Assembly: GCF_900601905.1 (NCBI RefSeq)
Contig: NZ_UWFA01000131.1
Span: 146,385 to 210,384, forward strand
DNA length: 64,000 bases
Direction: 5' to 3'
Source: Pseudomonas viridiflava
GTDB lineage: Bacteria > Pseudomonadota > Gammaproteobacteria > Pseudomonadales > Pseudomonadaceae
Shown: piece by piece, positions 18,444-28,886 of the stretch
Layout: every line of letters begins with the position of its first letter
How positions within the stretch are numbered: the stretch's first letter is position 1
Position numbers and translations under genes: made by a program
The notes under the pieces: generated by a model
What the model was told of the DNA's origin: nothing
The model's database searches: none
Seen by the model: the letters and a program-made list of their open reading frames with translations, nothing else

Positions 18444-19850
18444 ATGACCGACAGTTTTGTCACTCAGTGCCCGCACTGCCAGACCAGTTTCCGTGTCAGC
18501 CACGCTCAATTGAGCGTGGCCCGTGGCGTGGTGCGTTGCGGGGCCTGCCTGCAAGTGTTCAATGCGGCCAGACAACTGCTGGAACAGCGCAGCAATCAGG
18601 CCGTGGCGCAACAGTCTCCCGAGCTCGTGGCGGTGCAGACTGCTCCGCTGCCGGAGGTCATGCAGGCAAAGCCCGCCGTGCCGGTCGTGCACGTCGAGCC
18701 TGAGCCAGAAGCGGATTTGCCGCAGCCCGAACCCCTGCCCGCCGAACCGTTCCATGCCCCCGAATCCTGGCGAGCCAATGCCCTGGATCTGGACAGCATG
18801 GACCTGGACGAAGAGCTGGCGCGGCTCGAACAACGTGAAATCCAGCTGCCGGAAACCTTCGGCAGGGACAATACCCGCGATACCTCTCAAGATAATCACC
18901 CCTCCTTCACCGCTCAGCGCGACAGCCCGCAGACCGAGAGCGAGGAATGGATTGCCAGCGTCCACAATGACGACGTCAATCAGCTTGCCGAGGTGAACGC
19001 CGAAGTCATCCCGGACCCGGACCTGACCGAGCGCGAAACCCGGGAGGACGAGCGAGCAGGTCGAACCGAGCCGTCATTCTCTTCCAGCATCACCGACATC
19101 GAAGACGATGAGCCCATGGCTCCGGTGCAAAGTCAGCGCAAGGCACCGGGCAATGAACTGCACAGGGGCTCACACAAAGAACCAGCCGGGCGCTTCTCTG
19201 CCGTCGATGATCACGACGATCTGGATGACCTCCAGGACGATGATCTCCACGAACCGGATCAGCAGCCGCGCTCGAAACGCAGCCGCGCAGAACCCGGCAT
19301 TCGTGATCAGGCCCTGCTGGACTTGACCGACGACCCGCTGCAACTGGAATGGCAACGCCCCAAATCGCACTGGGGTCGCAAACTGGCCTGGAGCCTGCTG
19401 ACGGTGCTGGCCTTGGCTGGCCTGGCCGGACAATACGTCTGGTATCACTTCGACGAGCTGGCGCGCCAGGATCAGTACCGCCCGTGGTTTCAGATGATCT
19501 GCCCACAGGTCGGCTGCAAAGTACCCACCAAGGTGGACATCGGCCTGCTCAAGAGCAGCAATCTGGTGGTCAGGAGCCATCCGGAATTCAAAGGTGCTCT
19601 GGTAGTGGATGCAATCATCTACAACCGGGCTTCCTTCTCCCAGCCGTTCCCGCTGCTGGAATTGCGTTTCGCCGATACCAGCGGCCAACTCATCGCCAGC
19701 CGGCGTTTCAAGCCCGGCGAGTACCTCAGTGGCGAGATCGCAGGCAAGGAAGAGATGCCGCCCCAGACGCCGATTCATATCGCTCTGGACATTCTTGACC
19801 CAGGCGCCAAGGCCGTGAATTACAGCCTGAGTTTTCGCTCTCCCGAATAA
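18444..19850 (+). CDS. Zinc-ribbon and DUF3426 membrane protein
   Basis: This 468-residue protein starts with an MJ0042-type zinc ribbon (CPHCQTSFRV ... VRCGACLQVF, residues 9-34). A long acidic, low-complexity linker follows (about 60-300, rich in Glu, Asp, Pro and Gln). One transmembrane helix lies near 315-335 (LAWSLLTVLALAGLAGQYVWY), and a C-terminal DUF3426 domain holds two conserved cysteines (CPQVGC). The function is unknown. The gene follows prmA by 24 bases and precedes the dusB-fis operon, an arrangement found in other pseudomonads. The linker is probably variable between strains. Confidence 0.9.
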   Translation: MTDSFVTQCPHCQTSFRVSHAQLSVARGVVRCGACLQVFNAARQLLEQRSNQAVAQQSPELVAVQTAPLPEVMQAKPAVPVVHVEPEPEADLPQPEPLPAEPFHAPESWRANALDLDSMDLDEELARLEQREIQLPETFGRDNTRDTSQDNHPSFTAQRDSPQTESEEWIASVHNDDVNQLAEVNAEVIPDPDLTERETREDERAGRTEPSFSSSITDIEDDEPMAPVQSQRKAPGNELHRGSHKEPAGRFSAVDDHDDLDDLQDDDLHEPDQQPRSKRSRAEPGIRDQALLDLTDDPLQLEWQRPKSHWGRKLAWSLLTVLALAGLAGQYVWYHFDELARQDQYRPWFQMICPQVGCKVPTKVDIGLLKSSNLVVRSHPEFKGALVVDAIIYNRASFSQPFPLLELRFADTSGQLIASRRFKPGEYLSGEIAGKEEMPPQTPIHIALDILDPGAKAVNYSLSFRSPE

Positions 19851-20160
19851 GCACCGAACTGGCCCGCCCGGCGGAAAAACGCCATTGATCGGGACGCCTG
19901 ATCCCGAGCCGGTGACCGCCAGCGCCGCCTGCCAGCAACGCTGACCACTAAAGCACCGTTGATCCGGCAATAACTGTTCAGATTTTATCCAATTCAGCCT
20001 TTATCCAGTCATCGAGAGCGGGTATCATGCCAACCCTTTTTCTCACTCTGGATTCGGTCTGAAAGGCGCGCAAGCACTGTCAGATCGGGCCTGAGCGGAT
20101 CGTGTAGGAAACGCACTACACACGGCCCGCCATGATTCGGCCCCAACAACAGGCACACCT
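19851..20160. promoter_or_regulatory. Intergenic region ahead of dusB-fis
   Basis: This 310-base gap holds no gene I can support. It probably contains the promoter of the dusB-fis operon. TATCAT at 20023-20028 could be a -10 box, 17 bases after a poor -35-like TTTATC (20000-20005). Short inverted repeats such as TCGGGA/TCCCGA near 19890-19906 are present but have no T-tract. The promoter call is weak. Confidence 0.35.
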
Positions 20161-21174
20161 ATGTCGGCGGTACGCATCGGTCCGTATACATTGCAGAACG
20201 GCTTGATTCTCGCTCCCATGGCGGGCGTCACCGACCAGCCCTTTCGCCAGCTCTGCCGCCAACTCGGCGCAGGCCTGGTGGTTTCGGAGATGGTCACCAG
20301 TGACATGAGCCTGTGGAACAGCCGCAAATCGCGTCTGCGCATGATCCACGAAGGTGATCCCGAGCCTCGCTCGGTACAGATCGCCGGTGGTGATCCGCAA
20401 ATGCTTGCCGATGCAGCGCGCGCCAACGTCGAACTGGGTGCGCAGATCATCGACATCAACATGGGCTGCCCGGCCAAGAAAGTCTGTAACAAGGCCGCGG
20501 GCTCGGCACTACTGAAAGACGAACAACTGGTGAGCGAGATCCTGCAGGCTGTGGTGGCTGCGGTTGATGTGCCGGTCACCCTGAAAATTCGCACGGGCTG
20601 GGACCGGGCGAACAAAAACGGCCTGACCGTGGCGAAAATCGCCGAACAGTCCGGAATTCAGGCGCTTGCCGTACATGGCCGCACCCGCGCTGATCTGTAC
20701 ACCGGTGAAGCTGAATACGACACCATCGCCGAGATCAAACAGGCCGTGTCGATTCCGGTGTTTGCCAACGGCGATATTGATTCACCCCAAAAAGCCCGGT
20801 ATGTGCTGCAAGCCACCGGTGCCGACGGGCTGTTGATTGGTCGGGCCGCTCAAGGGCGCCCGTGGATTTTTCGCGAAATAGAACACTTCCTGCGCACCGG
20901 TGAAACACTGCCAGCGCTGCAGATGAGTGAAGTGGAACGCATTCTGCTAGAGCATCTGGCAGCGCTCCACGTTTTCTACGGCGATGTGCTGGGCGTGCGA
21001 ATTGCACGCAAGCATGTTGGCTGGTATCTCGCAACCTTGCCGGGCGCCAGGGAGTTCCGCGCCCACTTCAATCGTTTGCAAGATACAGAAGCACAATGCG
21101 CCAACGTTCGCGAGTTCTTCAGCGAACGCGACAAAAGCCCGGAAACAGGGCAAGAAAAAGAGGTGGCCGCATGA
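20161..21174 (+). CDS. dusB: tRNA-dihydrouridine synthase DusB
   Basis: This 337-residue FMN enzyme reduces uridines in the tRNA D-loop. It has the family markers [21 protein letters not shown], the [19 protein letters not shown] active-site cysteine segment, [21 protein letters not shown] and [17 protein letters not shown]. It overlaps fis by four bases (ATGA). The dusB-fis pairing is conserved across enterics and pseudomonads, where fis is read from the dusB promoter. Confidence 0.97.
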   Translation: MSAVRIGPYTLQNGLILAPMAGVTDQPFRQLCRQLGAGLVVSEMVTSDMSLWNSRKSRLRMIHEGDPEPRSVQIAGGDPQMLADAARANVELGAQIIDINMGCPAKKVCNKAAGSALLKDEQLVSEILQAVVAAVDVPVTLKIRTGWDRANKNGLTVAKIAEQSGIQALAVHGRTRADLYTGEAEYDTIAEIKQAVSIPVFANGDIDSPQKARYVLQATGADGLLIGRAAQGRPWIFREIEHFLRTGETLPALQMSEVERILLEHLAALHVFYGDVLGVRIARKHVGWYLATLPGAREFRAHFNRLQDTEAQCANVREFFSERDKSPETGQEKEVAA

Positions 21175-21491
21175 CGATGATGACTGAGACTTTAGTGAGT
21201 GGAACGACACCCGTGAGCGACAACGTCAATTTGAAACAGCACCTCAACACGCCGAGCGAGGAGGGTCAGACCCTGCGCGGTAACGTCGAGAAGGCGCTGC
21301 ACAATTATTTCGCCCACCTCGAAGGTGCTCCCGTCACTGACGTCTACAACCTGGTGTTGTCAGAAGTCGAAGCGCCACTGCTCGAATGCGTGATGAACTA
21401 CGTCAAGGGTAACCAGACGAAGGCGTCCGAGCTGCTGGGCCTAAATCGCGGCACGTTGCGCAAGAAACTCAAGCAGTACGATTTGCTTTAA
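21171..21491 (+). CDS. fis: Nucleoid protein Fis
   Basis: This 106-residue DNA-bending protein shapes the nucleoid and controls many promoters. The C-terminal helix-turn-helix ([32 protein letters not shown]) is the standard Fis sequence, and the core helix [10 protein letters not shown] is intact. Three in-frame ATGs lie at 21171, 21177 and 21180; the first overlaps the dusB stop and gives the usual Pseudomonas length. The N-terminal 20 residues are longer than in E. coli Fis, as is typical for the genus. Confidence 0.96.
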   Translation: MTMMTETLVSGTTPVSDNVNLKQHLNTPSEEGQTLRGNVEKALHNYFAHLEGAPVTDVYNLVLSEVEAPLLECVMNYVKGNQTKASELLGLNRGTLRKKLKQYDLL

Positions 21492-21506
21492 GAATTCCAG
21501 AAACAG

Positions 21507-21539
21507 AAAAGGCGACCCGCTGCTGCGGTCGCCTTTTTT
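21507..21539 (+). terminator. Rho-independent terminator after fis
   Basis: A GGCGACC stem at 21511-21517 pairs with GGTCGCC at 21527-21533 and is followed by six T residues. It closes the dusB-fis transcript. Confidence 0.93.
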
Positions 21540-21575
21540 GCTGATTGACTCCTTTTGCTTTTGATGGAAATTGAG

Positions 21576-23183
21576 ATGACCGACCAGACTACCCGCCTGC
21601 CGATCCGCCGCGCCTTGATCAGTGTTTCCGACAAGACCGGCATCCTTGAATTTGCCCGTGAACTGGAAGCCCTTGGGGTCGAAATCCTGTCCACTGGCGG
21701 CACTTTCAAGTTGCTGCAGGACAATGGCGTCGCAGCGGTAGAAGTAGCCGACTACACAGGCTTCGCCGAAATGATGGACGGCCGGGTCAAGACCCTGCAC
21801 CCGAAAATCCATGGTGGAATCCTGGGTCGTCGCGGTATCGACGACGCGATCATGAGTGAGCACGGCATCAAGCCGATCGATCTGGTTGCGGTCAATCTCT
21901 ACCCGTTCCAGGCGACCGTGGCCAAGCCAGGCTGTGACCTGCCGACCGCTATCGAGAACATCGACATCGGTGGTCCGACCATGGTCCGCTCTGCGGCCAA
22001 AAACCATAAAGACGTGGCGATCGTGGTTAACGCCAGCGACTATGCCGATGTTCTGCAGAGCCTCAAGGCCGGCGGTCTGACTTACGCCCAGCGCTTCGAC
22101 CTGATGCTCAAGGCCTTCGAGCACACCGCGGCATACGACGGCATGATCGCCAACTACCTGGGCGGCATCGACCAGAGCGCCGAGACCCTTTCGACTTCCG
22201 GCCGCAGCGAATTTCCGCGCACCTTCAACAGCCAGTTCGTCAAGGCTCAGGAAATGCGCTACGGCGAGAACCCGCATCAGAGCGCAGCGTTCTACGTGGA
22301 AGCCAACCCTGCCGAAGTCGGCATCGCTACCGCTACCCAGTTGCAGGGCAAGGAATTGTCCTTCAACAACGTCGCCGATACCGACGCTGCGCTGGAATGC
22401 GTGAAAAGCTTCGTCAAGCCAGCCTGCGTGATCGTCAAGCACGCCAACCCGTGCGGCGTCGCCGTGGCGCTGGATAACGAAGGCGGCATCCGTCAGGCCT
22501 ACGAGCTGGCTTACGCCACTGACACGGAATCGGCTTTCGGCGGCATCATCGCCTTCAACCGCGAGCTGGACGCTGAAACGGCAAAAGCCATTGTGGAGCG
22601 CCAGTTCGTCGAAGTAATCATCGCCCCGAGCGTCAGCGCCGAAGCGCAGGCCGTGGTTGCCACCAAAGCCAACGTACGCTTGCTGACCACCGGCCAGTGG
22701 GCCGCGGAACGTGTTGCCGCCTGGGACTACAAGCGCGTCAATGGCGGCCTGCTGGTACAGAGCCGTGACATCGCGATGATCACCTCCGCCGACTTGAAAG
22801 TCGTGACCCAGCGCGCGCCAAGCGAGCAGGAAGTGCATGATCTGATCTTCGCCTGGAAAGTCGCCAAGTACGTTAAATCCAACGCCATCGTCTATGCCAA
22901 GAATCGCCAGACCATCGGCGTCGGCGCCGGTCAGATGAGCCGCGTGAACTCCGCACGTATTGCTGCAATCAAGGCCGAGCATGCTGGCTTGCAAGTCCAG
23001 GGCGCGGTCATGGCTTCCGATGCATTCTTCCCGTTCCGCGACGGCATCGACAACGCAGCCAAGGTAGGCATCACTGCGGTGATCCAGCCAGGCGGCTCGA
23101 TGCGCGACAACGAAGTGATTGCAGCGGCTGATGAAGCCGGTATTGCCATGGTGTTTACCGGGATGCGCCATTTCCGTCATTGA
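21576..23183 (+). CDS. purH: Bifunctional AICAR transformylase/IMP cyclohydrolase PurH
   Basis: This 535-residue enzyme performs the last two steps of IMP synthesis. The N-terminal IMP cyclohydrolase domain has [20 protein letters not shown] and [14 protein letters not shown]. The C-terminal transformylase has [11 protein letters not shown], the catalytic KHANPCGVA and the final [22 protein letters not shown]. The frame opens at 21555, but the ATG at 21576 (MTDQTTRLP) gives the usual 535 residues. purD follows after a REP element. Confidence 0.97.
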   Translation: MTDQTTRLPIRRALISVSDKTGILEFARELEALGVEILSTGGTFKLLQDNGVAAVEVADYTGFAEMMDGRVKTLHPKIHGGILGRRGIDDAIMSEHGIKPIDLVAVNLYPFQATVAKPGCDLPTAIENIDIGGPTMVRSAAKNHKDVAIVVNASDYADVLQSLKAGGLTYAQRFDLMLKAFEHTAAYDGMIANYLGGIDQSAETLSTSGRSEFPRTFNSQFVKAQEMRYGENPHQSAAFYVEANPAEVGIATATQLQGKELSFNNVADTDAALECVKSFVKPACVIVKHANPCGVAVALDNEGGIRQAYELAYATDTESAFGGIIAFNRELDAETAKAIVERQFVEVIIAPSVSAEAQAVVATKANVRLLTTGQWAAERVAAWDYKRVNGGLLVQSRDIAMITSADLKVVTQRAPSEQEVHDLIFAWKVAKYVKSNAIVYAKNRQTIGVGAGQMSRVNSARIAAIKAEHAGLQVQGAVMASDAFFPFRDGIDNAAKVGITAVIQPGGSMRDNEVIAAADEAGIAMVFTGMRHFRH

Positions 23184-23198
23184 TCGTTTGATAAAACA

Positions 23199-23294
23199 CT
23201 GTGGGAGCGAGCTTGCTCGCGAAGAGGCCCGGACAGTCTGCGCATTATCCAGCGCCTGACATATTGCCTTCGCGAGCAAGCTCGCTCCCACGGG
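23199..23294. repeat. REP palindrome pair between purH and purD
   Basis: The arms are TGTGGGAGCGAGCTTGCTCG and its complement, about 95 bases end to end. It is of the AGCTTGCTCGCGAAG subtype, also seen at 56210-56303. Confidence 0.9.
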
Positions 23295-23347
23295 GACCTG
23301 GTACAGGCAAATCCCCCATACAGAATTAGCGTCATCGAGGTTTTGAA

Positions 23348-24643
23348 ATGAATGTATTGATTATTGGCAGTGGTGGCCGCGAACACGCTCTGGCGTGGAA
23401 AGTCGCTCAGGACCCACGTGTCGTAAAGGTTTTCGTCGCTCCAGGCAATGCGGGTACCGCTATCGAAGCCAAATGCGAGAACGTTGCCATCGACGTTCTG
23501 GCTCTTGAGCAACTGGCCGACTTCGCTGAAAAAAATGTCTCGCTGACGATTGTGGGCCCTGAAGTGCCATTGGTCGCGGGCGTCGTCGACCTGTTCCGCA
23601 GCCGTGGTCTGGACTGCTTCGGCCCTACCGCTGGCGCCGCGCAGCTGGAAGGTTCCAAAGCCTTCACCAAGGATTTCCTGGCCCGCCACAAGATTCCGAC
23701 TGCCGACTATCAGAACTTCACCGAAATCGAACCCGCGCTGGCTTACCTGCGCGAAAAAGGTGCTCCGATCGTCATCAAGGCCGACGGACTGGCAGCGGGC
23801 AAGGGCGTTATCGTCGCCATGACCCTGACCGAAGCCGAAGACGCCGTTCGTGACATGCTGGCAGGCAACGCGTTTGGCGAAGCCGGTTCGCGGGTAGTGA
23901 TCGAGGAGTTTCTGGACGGCGAAGAAGCCAGCTTCATCGTCATGGTCGACGGCAAGAATGTAATGCCCATGGCCACCAGCCAGGATCACAAACGTGTCGG
24001 CGACGGCGACAGCGGCCCGAATACCGGCGGCATGGGCGCCTACTCCCCTGCCCCGGTGGTCACCGCCGAAGTTCACCAGCGGGTCATGGACCTGGTGATA
24101 TGGCCGACCGTCCGAGGCATGGCTGACGAAGGTAACGTTTACACCGGCTTCCTCTATGCTGGTCTGATGATCGACAAGGCAGGCAACCCCAAGGTTATCG
24201 AGTTCAACTGCCGCTTTGGCGACCCGGAAACCCAACCAGTCATGCTCCGCCTGCAATCGAGCCTGGTTCTGCTGGTCGAGGCTGCGTTGGCCCAGGCGCT
24301 GGACAAAATCGAAGCGCAATGGGATCCACGTCCTAGCCTGGGCATCGTTCTGGCGGCTGGCGGATACCCTGGCGACTATGCCAAAGGCGCAGCCATTAGC
24401 GGGCTGGATGACGCAGCGCAATTGTCCGGTAAAGTGTTTCACGCTGGTACTGCCTTGCAGGATGGTCAGGTAGTCACCAGCGGTGGACGGGTGTTATGCG
24501 CAACTGCCATGGGCGATACCGTGGGCGATGCGCAAAAACACGCCTATGCTCTGGCTGCAAAAATTGATTGGCAGGATTGTTTCTATCGCAGTGACATTGG
24601 CTACCGTGCCATTGCCCGCGAGCGCGGCGAAGACCAGGCGTAA
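23348..24643 (+). CDS. purD: Phosphoribosylamine-glycine ligase PurD
   Basis: This 431-residue ATP-grasp enzyme joins glycine to phosphoribosylamine in purine synthesis. The start is MNVLIIGSGGREHALAWK. The ATP-grasp core has IVIKADGLAAGKGVIVA, the metal site has IEFNCRFGDPETQPV and the C-terminal region has LGIVLAAGGYPGDY. It follows purH as in many gamma-proteobacteria. Nothing unusual. Confidence 0.97.
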   Translation: MNVLIIGSGGREHALAWKVAQDPRVVKVFVAPGNAGTAIEAKCENVAIDVLALEQLADFAEKNVSLTIVGPEVPLVAGVVDLFRSRGLDCFGPTAGAAQLEGSKAFTKDFLARHKIPTADYQNFTEIEPALAYLREKGAPIVIKADGLAAGKGVIVAMTLTEAEDAVRDMLAGNAFGEAGSRVVIEEFLDGEEASFIVMVDGKNVMPMATSQDHKRVGDGDSGPNTGGMGAYSPAPVVTAEVHQRVMDLVIWPTVRGMADEGNVYTGFLYAGLMIDKAGNPKVIEFNCRFGDPETQPVMLRLQSSLVLLVEAALAQALDKIEAQWDPRPSLGIVLAAGGYPGDYAKGAAISGLDDAAQLSGKVFHAGTALQDGQVVTSGGRVLCATAMGDTVGDAQKHAYALAAKIDWQDCFYRSDIGYRAIARERGEDQA

Positions 24644-24760
24644 GTCCTCAGCCGGTGATGGTCAGGTGGGGCGGGAAATGATCGGCCCTACCTGATGCTT
24701 CGGATCAATGACTTCATCGTTTCCAGGTTATAGGGCATTCATCTACGAAGGGATTTCAAC

Positions 24761-27550
24761 GTGCGCTGGCTCAGGATTGCCAAAGGTTTGACCGTCGGGT
24801 TGCTTACCCTGCTCTTCGTGCTGTCGGCGCAAGCCGAGCCGAGCGCGGGTTGGTCAACATTGCTCGACAATCAGGCAAACCTGCAACTGAGCGATGTGCG
24901 CTCGGCCCGCTATCAGAATGAATTCAGCCCCACCGGGCTGGACCAGGTCACCGCCGCGGACCGCAACGGCGCGCTGTGGCTGCATTACCGCATGCAACCT
25001 GACGAACACGAGCAATTGCTGCGCATCTTTGCGCCGGATCTGGCCAGCCTGGATCTGTATGTTCTGAACGGTGAGAACATCGTCAACCACTCACGGACCG
25101 GCAACGAAGTCCCGCCGAAAAGCCAGGTTCTGCGCGCGAGCGACTTCATGTTGCCGCTGCCGCAAAGCAACGTTCCGCTGGACATCTACCTGCGGCTGGT
25201 TTCAACCCAGCAGCTACGCCCGAACATCACCCTTGAATCGGCGATCCTCAGTGCAGCGGATGAACGCGAGCCATTTCTGTTCGGCTTGCTGTTCGGTTCA
25301 TTGGCCATGCTGATCGTGCAGAACCTGACGCGCTTCGCCCATACCCGCTCCACGACCAATCTCTGGTTGGCGGCGTGTGAAGGCCTGCTGGCACTCAGCG
25401 GGTTACTGCTGCTGAACCTGCTGACCCCTTGGCTCAAGACCTGGCACATCGCCCAGACCCCAAGTGCCCATCTGACCCTGTTACTGGCGGCCATGACCGG
25501 GTTGATGTATGCCCATAGTTTCTTCGCCCACCGCAACAGCGTGTTGCTGAGCAGATTATTGCTGGGCAGCGTGCTGGTCATCGCGCTCGGCGGCCTGTTG
25601 GTGCTGTTCGTCGATACACTGCCGCTGAACCTGGTGACCTTCGCGCTGGTGACCCTGTCAACGCTGAGCATCCTGTTCACCTCCGCCTGGAACTGGCAGA
25701 AAGGCTACTGGCCTGCGCGTCTGTTTGTAGTCGCCATGGTGACCTTCAATATTGGCTGTCTGGTGATCCTGCCAGCGCTGTTGTGGCTGACCTGGATTTC
25801 CCCGCAATGGCTGATTCTGACCTTGCTGGCGGTGTTCTGCGCCAGCGGCCTGCTGATGAGCATTGCGATCAGCGAACGCCATCGCAGCTTTACCGAAGAC
25901 AATTTCAGTATCAGCCGGGATGAAGCCGCGAGTACCGCGGAAATCAATGCCAAGGCAGAGTTCCTGGCCAAGATCAGCCATGAAATCCGCACCCCGATGA
26001 ATGGCGTGCTGGGCATGACCGAACTGTTGTTGGGCACGCCATTGTCGGTCAAGCAACGCGACTATGTGCAGACCATCCACAGCGCGGGCAATGAGTTGCT
26101 GACCCTGATCAACGAGATCCTCGACATCACCAAGCTCGAGTCCGGGCAGATCGAACTGGACGACGTGCAATTCGACCTCAGTGCGCTGATCGAAGATTGC
26201 CTGAATATATTCCGCGCCAAGGCCGAGCAGCAGGACGTCGAGCTGATCAGCCTTATCCAGCCACAGGTTCCAAGGGTTATCAGCGGAGACCCTACCCGCT
26301 TGCGGCAAACCGTGTTGAGCCTGCTGGAAAACGCCCTGAAAAAAACCGACGAAGGGGAAATCCTGGTGCTGGTGGCTCTGGACAGCAGAGCAGGCCAACC
26401 GCGCTTGCGCATTGCCGTACAGGACAGCGGCGAAGCCATGTCGCCGGGCGAGCGCGAGGCGCTGCTGCAGGCCGAGTTGCACAGCAAGAATTTCATGGCC
26501 GCCAGCAAACTCGGCGGTCATCTGGGGCTGGTCATTGCCCGGCAACTGATCGTGTTGATGGGAGGTGAGTTCGGTATCCAGACCGGCGGGACCCAGGGCA
26601 GCACGTTGTGGCTCAGCTTGCCGCTGGAGGCCAATCGCCTTGAGCAGCAGCCACTCGACCTGGACAGCCCGCTGCAGGATGCCAGGGTACTGGTGGTCGA
26701 CGACAACGACACATGCCGCAAGGTACTCGTCCAGCAATGCAGTTCATGGGGCCTTAACGTCAGCGCGGTAGCGTCCGGGAAGGAAGCGCTGGCGCTGTTG
26801 CGCACCAAGGCTCATCTGCGTGACTACTTCGATGTGGTGTTGCTTGATCAGAACATGCCTGGCATGACCGGCATGCAACTGGCCGCCAAGATCAAGGAAG
26901 ACCCAAGCCTCAATCATGACATCCTGCTGATCATGCTGACCGGCATCAGCAACGCACCGAGCAAGATCATCGCCCGCAATGCCGGGATCAAACGCATCCT
27001 GGCCAAACCGGTGGCAGGCTACACCCTTAAAACCACCCTGGCCGACGAGCTGACCCAAGTCAATAAAGGCATCTCTGTCCACAGCCACGCGCAGGTGAAC
27101 AACAACCCGGTCAGCGTGCCCGGTGACTTCCGTATTCTGGTCGCCGAGGACAACACCATTTCCACCAAAGTCATTCGCGGCATGCTCGGCAAACTCAACC
27201 TGAACCCGGATACGGCAAGCAATGGAGAGGAAGCCCTGCGAGCCATGAAAGCGCAACGCTATGATCTGGTGTTGATGGATTGCGAAATGCCGATCCTTGA
27301 TGGCTTCAGCGCCACCGAAAAACTGCGGGCATGGGAAGTTGGCAATCAGCGGGTGCGCACGCCGGTGGTTGCCCTGACCGCTCACATCCTCACTGAACAC
27401 AAGGATCGTGCCCGCCAGGCAGGCATGGACGGGCACATGTCCAAACCGGTCGAGCTGTCTCAACTGCGCGAGCTGGTGGAGCACTGGGTGGCTCAGCGAG
27501 ACAAGGCCCGGGCCCTGACATCAGTCGATAACCTCTACCAGCAAAATTGA
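24761..27550 (+). CDS. retS: Hybrid sensor kinase RetS
   Basis: This 929-residue inner-membrane sensor matches RetS, which blocks GacS signalling and so controls RsmY/RsmZ, biofilm formation and type III versus type VI secretion. The order is signal peptide (1-26), 7TMR-DISMED2 sensory domain (about 30-160), seven-helix 7TMR-DISM region (about 185-375), and histidine kinase core with His407 in AKISHEIRTPMNG. Two receivers follow, with Asp696 (VVLLDQNMPG) and Asp840 (LVLMDCEMPI). The start is GTG at 24761 behind a GAAGGGAT site. It lies between purD and a marC-family gene, as PA4856 does. The ATPase part of the kinase domain looks degenerate (no clear DxGxG with a full N-box), as known for RetS. 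Confidence 0.95.
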   Translation: MRWLRIAKGLTVGLLTLLFVLSAQAEPSAGWSTLLDNQANLQLSDVRSARYQNEFSPTGLDQVTAADRNGALWLHYRMQPDEHEQLLRIFAPDLASLDLYVLNGENIVNHSRTGNEVPPKSQVLRASDFMLPLPQSNVPLDIYLRLVSTQQLRPNITLESAILSAADEREPFLFGLLFGSLAMLIVQNLTRFAHTRSTTNLWLAACEGLLALSGLLLLNLLTPWLKTWHIAQTPSAHLTLLLAAMTGLMYAHSFFAHRNSVLLSRLLLGSVLVIALGGLLVLFVDTLPLNLVTFALVTLSTLSILFTSAWNWQKGYWPARLFVVAMVTFNIGCLVILPALLWLTWISPQWLILTLLAVFCASGLLMSIAISERHRSFTEDNFSISRDEAASTAEINAKAEFLAKISHEIRTPMNGVLGMTELLLGTPLSVKQRDYVQTIHSAGNELLTLINEILDITKLESGQIELDDVQFDLSALIEDCLNIFRAKAEQQDVELISLIQPQVPRVISGDPTRLRQTVLSLLENALKKTDEGEILVLVALDSRAGQPRLRIAVQDSGEAMSPGEREALLQAELHSKNFMAASKLGGHLGLVIARQLIVLMGGEFGIQTGGTQGSTLWLSLPLEANRLEQQPLDLDSPLQDARVLVVDDNDTCRKVLVQQCSSWGLNVSAVASGKEALALLRTKAHLRDYFDVVLLDQNMPGMTGMQLAAKIKEDPSLNHDILLIMLTGISNAPSKIIARNAGIKRILAKPVAGYTLKTTLADELTQVNKGISVHSHAQVNNNPVSVPGDFRILVAEDNTISTKVIRGMLGKLNLNPDTASNGEEALRAMKAQRYDLVLMDCEMPILDGFSATEKLRAWEVGNQRVRTPVVALTAHILTEHKDRARQAGMDGHMSKPVELSQLRELVEHWVAQRDKARALTSVDNLYQQN

Positions 27551-27624
27551 TCCGCCGCCGCTCAGCTATCACGACTGCGCCCTGATAGACTCCCTCACGA
27601 CTTTACCTGCCGCCGAGCCAACCC

Positions 27625-28221
27625 ATGCTCCACGTGTTATTCAGCGTTTATCTGAAGATGTTGGTGCTTTACAGCCCGTTCTTCGTGCTCTCCTGCTTTA
27701 TCAGCCTGACCCGCGGCCATTCGCGAAAAGAACAGCGCCGTCTGGCCTGGAAGGTCGCGCTGGGGACGTTGATCGCCAGTGTGCTGCTGTACCTGTTCGG
27801 GCGGGTGATTTTCAGTGTGTTCGGCATCACCGTGGACGCCTTCCGGATTGGGGCGGGCAGCGTGCTGTTCATCTCGGCGCTGGCAATGGCCCAGGGCAAG
27901 TCAGCGGTGCAGACCGACAATGTTCAACAGGACGTGACTATCGTCCCGCTAACCATCCCCTTGACGGTCGGCCCCGGCACCATCGGCGCGCTGCTGGTGA
28001 TGGGCGTCAGCCAACCGCACTGGGACGACAAACTCACCGCCATCCTGGGCATTGCGTTTGCCAGCCTGACCGTTGGCGTCGTGCTGTATCTGTCCAACCA
28101 CATCGAACGCATTCTCGGCGATCAGGGTTTGCAGATTGTCAGCCGGTTGATGGGTTTGTTTGTCTGTGCACTTGCGGCGCAGATTATCTTTACCGGAATA
28201 CAGGGTTATCTGGTGCACTGA
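27625..28221 (+). CDS. MarC family integral membrane protein
   Basis: This 198-residue protein has six predicted membrane helices and belongs to the MarC family, whose transport role is unproven (E. coli MarC is not, as once thought, a drug-resistance protein). Family landmarks are PFFVLSCFISLTRGHS near residue 20 and PLTIPLTVGPGTIGALLV near 120. It follows retS by about 75 bases on the same strand, the same order as PA4856-PA4857. It marks the end of the conserved backbone block; the next genes are accessory. Confidence 0.92.
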   Translation: MLHVLFSVYLKMLVLYSPFFVLSCFISLTRGHSRKEQRRLAWKVALGTLIASVLLYLFGRVIFSVFGITVDAFRIGAGSVLFISALAMAQGKSAVQTDNVQQDVTIVPLTIPLTVGPGTIGALLVMGVSQPHWDDKLTAILGIAFASLTVGVVLYLSNHIERILGDQGLQIVSRLMGLFVCALAAQIIFTGIQGYLVH

Positions 28222-28250
28222 CCCGGACCTGAGCCTCTGGAGAGACCCCA

Positions 28251-28886
28251 TTAGATAGGGCGTATTGATTCTCGGGTGTGCCCCTCCAGAAACGACGCTA
28301 CTTTACTTCGATACCGCTCATAGGTCGCCGAACTGTAGCGATACTCTCCGCCGGAAATCGTAATTGCTATCTTTGATCGTGACCCTTCGAACCAACTGCT
28401 CTCGGCAGTAGCAATGAACAGTTCGAGGCCGCAAAACAGGATTTCAATTCGCCCACGCGAATCCCTGATGCAAGGAATGATCTGGACGTTCTCGCTGCGC
28501 TCCCTGCTGAACCAGTCTCGAAATAACGTCTGGCCGTCCTCACTACCCAGCAGTGCCTTGAGTGAGGAACGGGCCAGGCGTTCCAGCTCTCGATTCTCTC
28601 CGGTTTCCAATGCATCGCTGACAACCGAATACAGGTCTCCGGGATCCGTTAATACCAGCCGTTCACCGGGTAGCGCGTCGGTCATTTCGAAACCATTTTT
28701 ATAGAGCTCCAGCTGGTACCGATCAACCCATTGAGCCCAATGACGCTTGCGGTCATATCGGTTGCTGGCGTTAATCTCGGCGTAAGCGAGACAGTCCAGA
28801 ATGTCGGACTTTTCGTCAGCCAGGGTGCCGGCTGAAAAAGAAATGAGGTTGGTCCCTCCCAGCAGAATATTGGACAGATCATTCAT
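28251..28886 (-). CDS. Unrecognised protein, third member of a three-paralogue cassette
   Basis: I do not recognise this 211-residue protein. It lines up by eye with the two genes upstream: the segment LISFSAGTLADEKSDILDCL, then about 30 residues to YKNGFEM, matches VSIAGGMSSRNKEIVCDA...ICGF in the first gene and VVFFAASVGRQRREDVINS...LFGW in the second. The middle is helical, then a beta-rich stretch (RIEILFCGLELFIATAES, SKIAITISGGEYRYS) leads to a final helix YERYRSKVASFLEG. It has no signal peptide, membrane helix or catalytic motif. Start chosen at ATG 28886 because a GGAGG site lies ahead; it overlaps the previous gene by eight bases. A longer frame (to 28910) is possible. Confidence 0.72.
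   Translation of the reverse strand: MNDLSNILLGGTNLISFSAGTLADEKSDILDCLAYAEINASNRYDRKRHWAQWVDRYQLELYKNGFEMTDALPGERLVLTDPGDLYSVVSDALETGENRELERLARSSLKALLGSEDGQTLFRDWFSRERSENVQIIPCIRDSRGRIEILFCGLELFIATAESSWFEGSRSKIAITISGGEYRYSSATYERYRSKVASFLEGHTRESIRPI

Noticed and set aside
21441..23291. 616-residue open frame on the minus strand
   Set aside because: It lies opposite purH and runs through the fis terminator and a REP element; the product has no recognisable motif.
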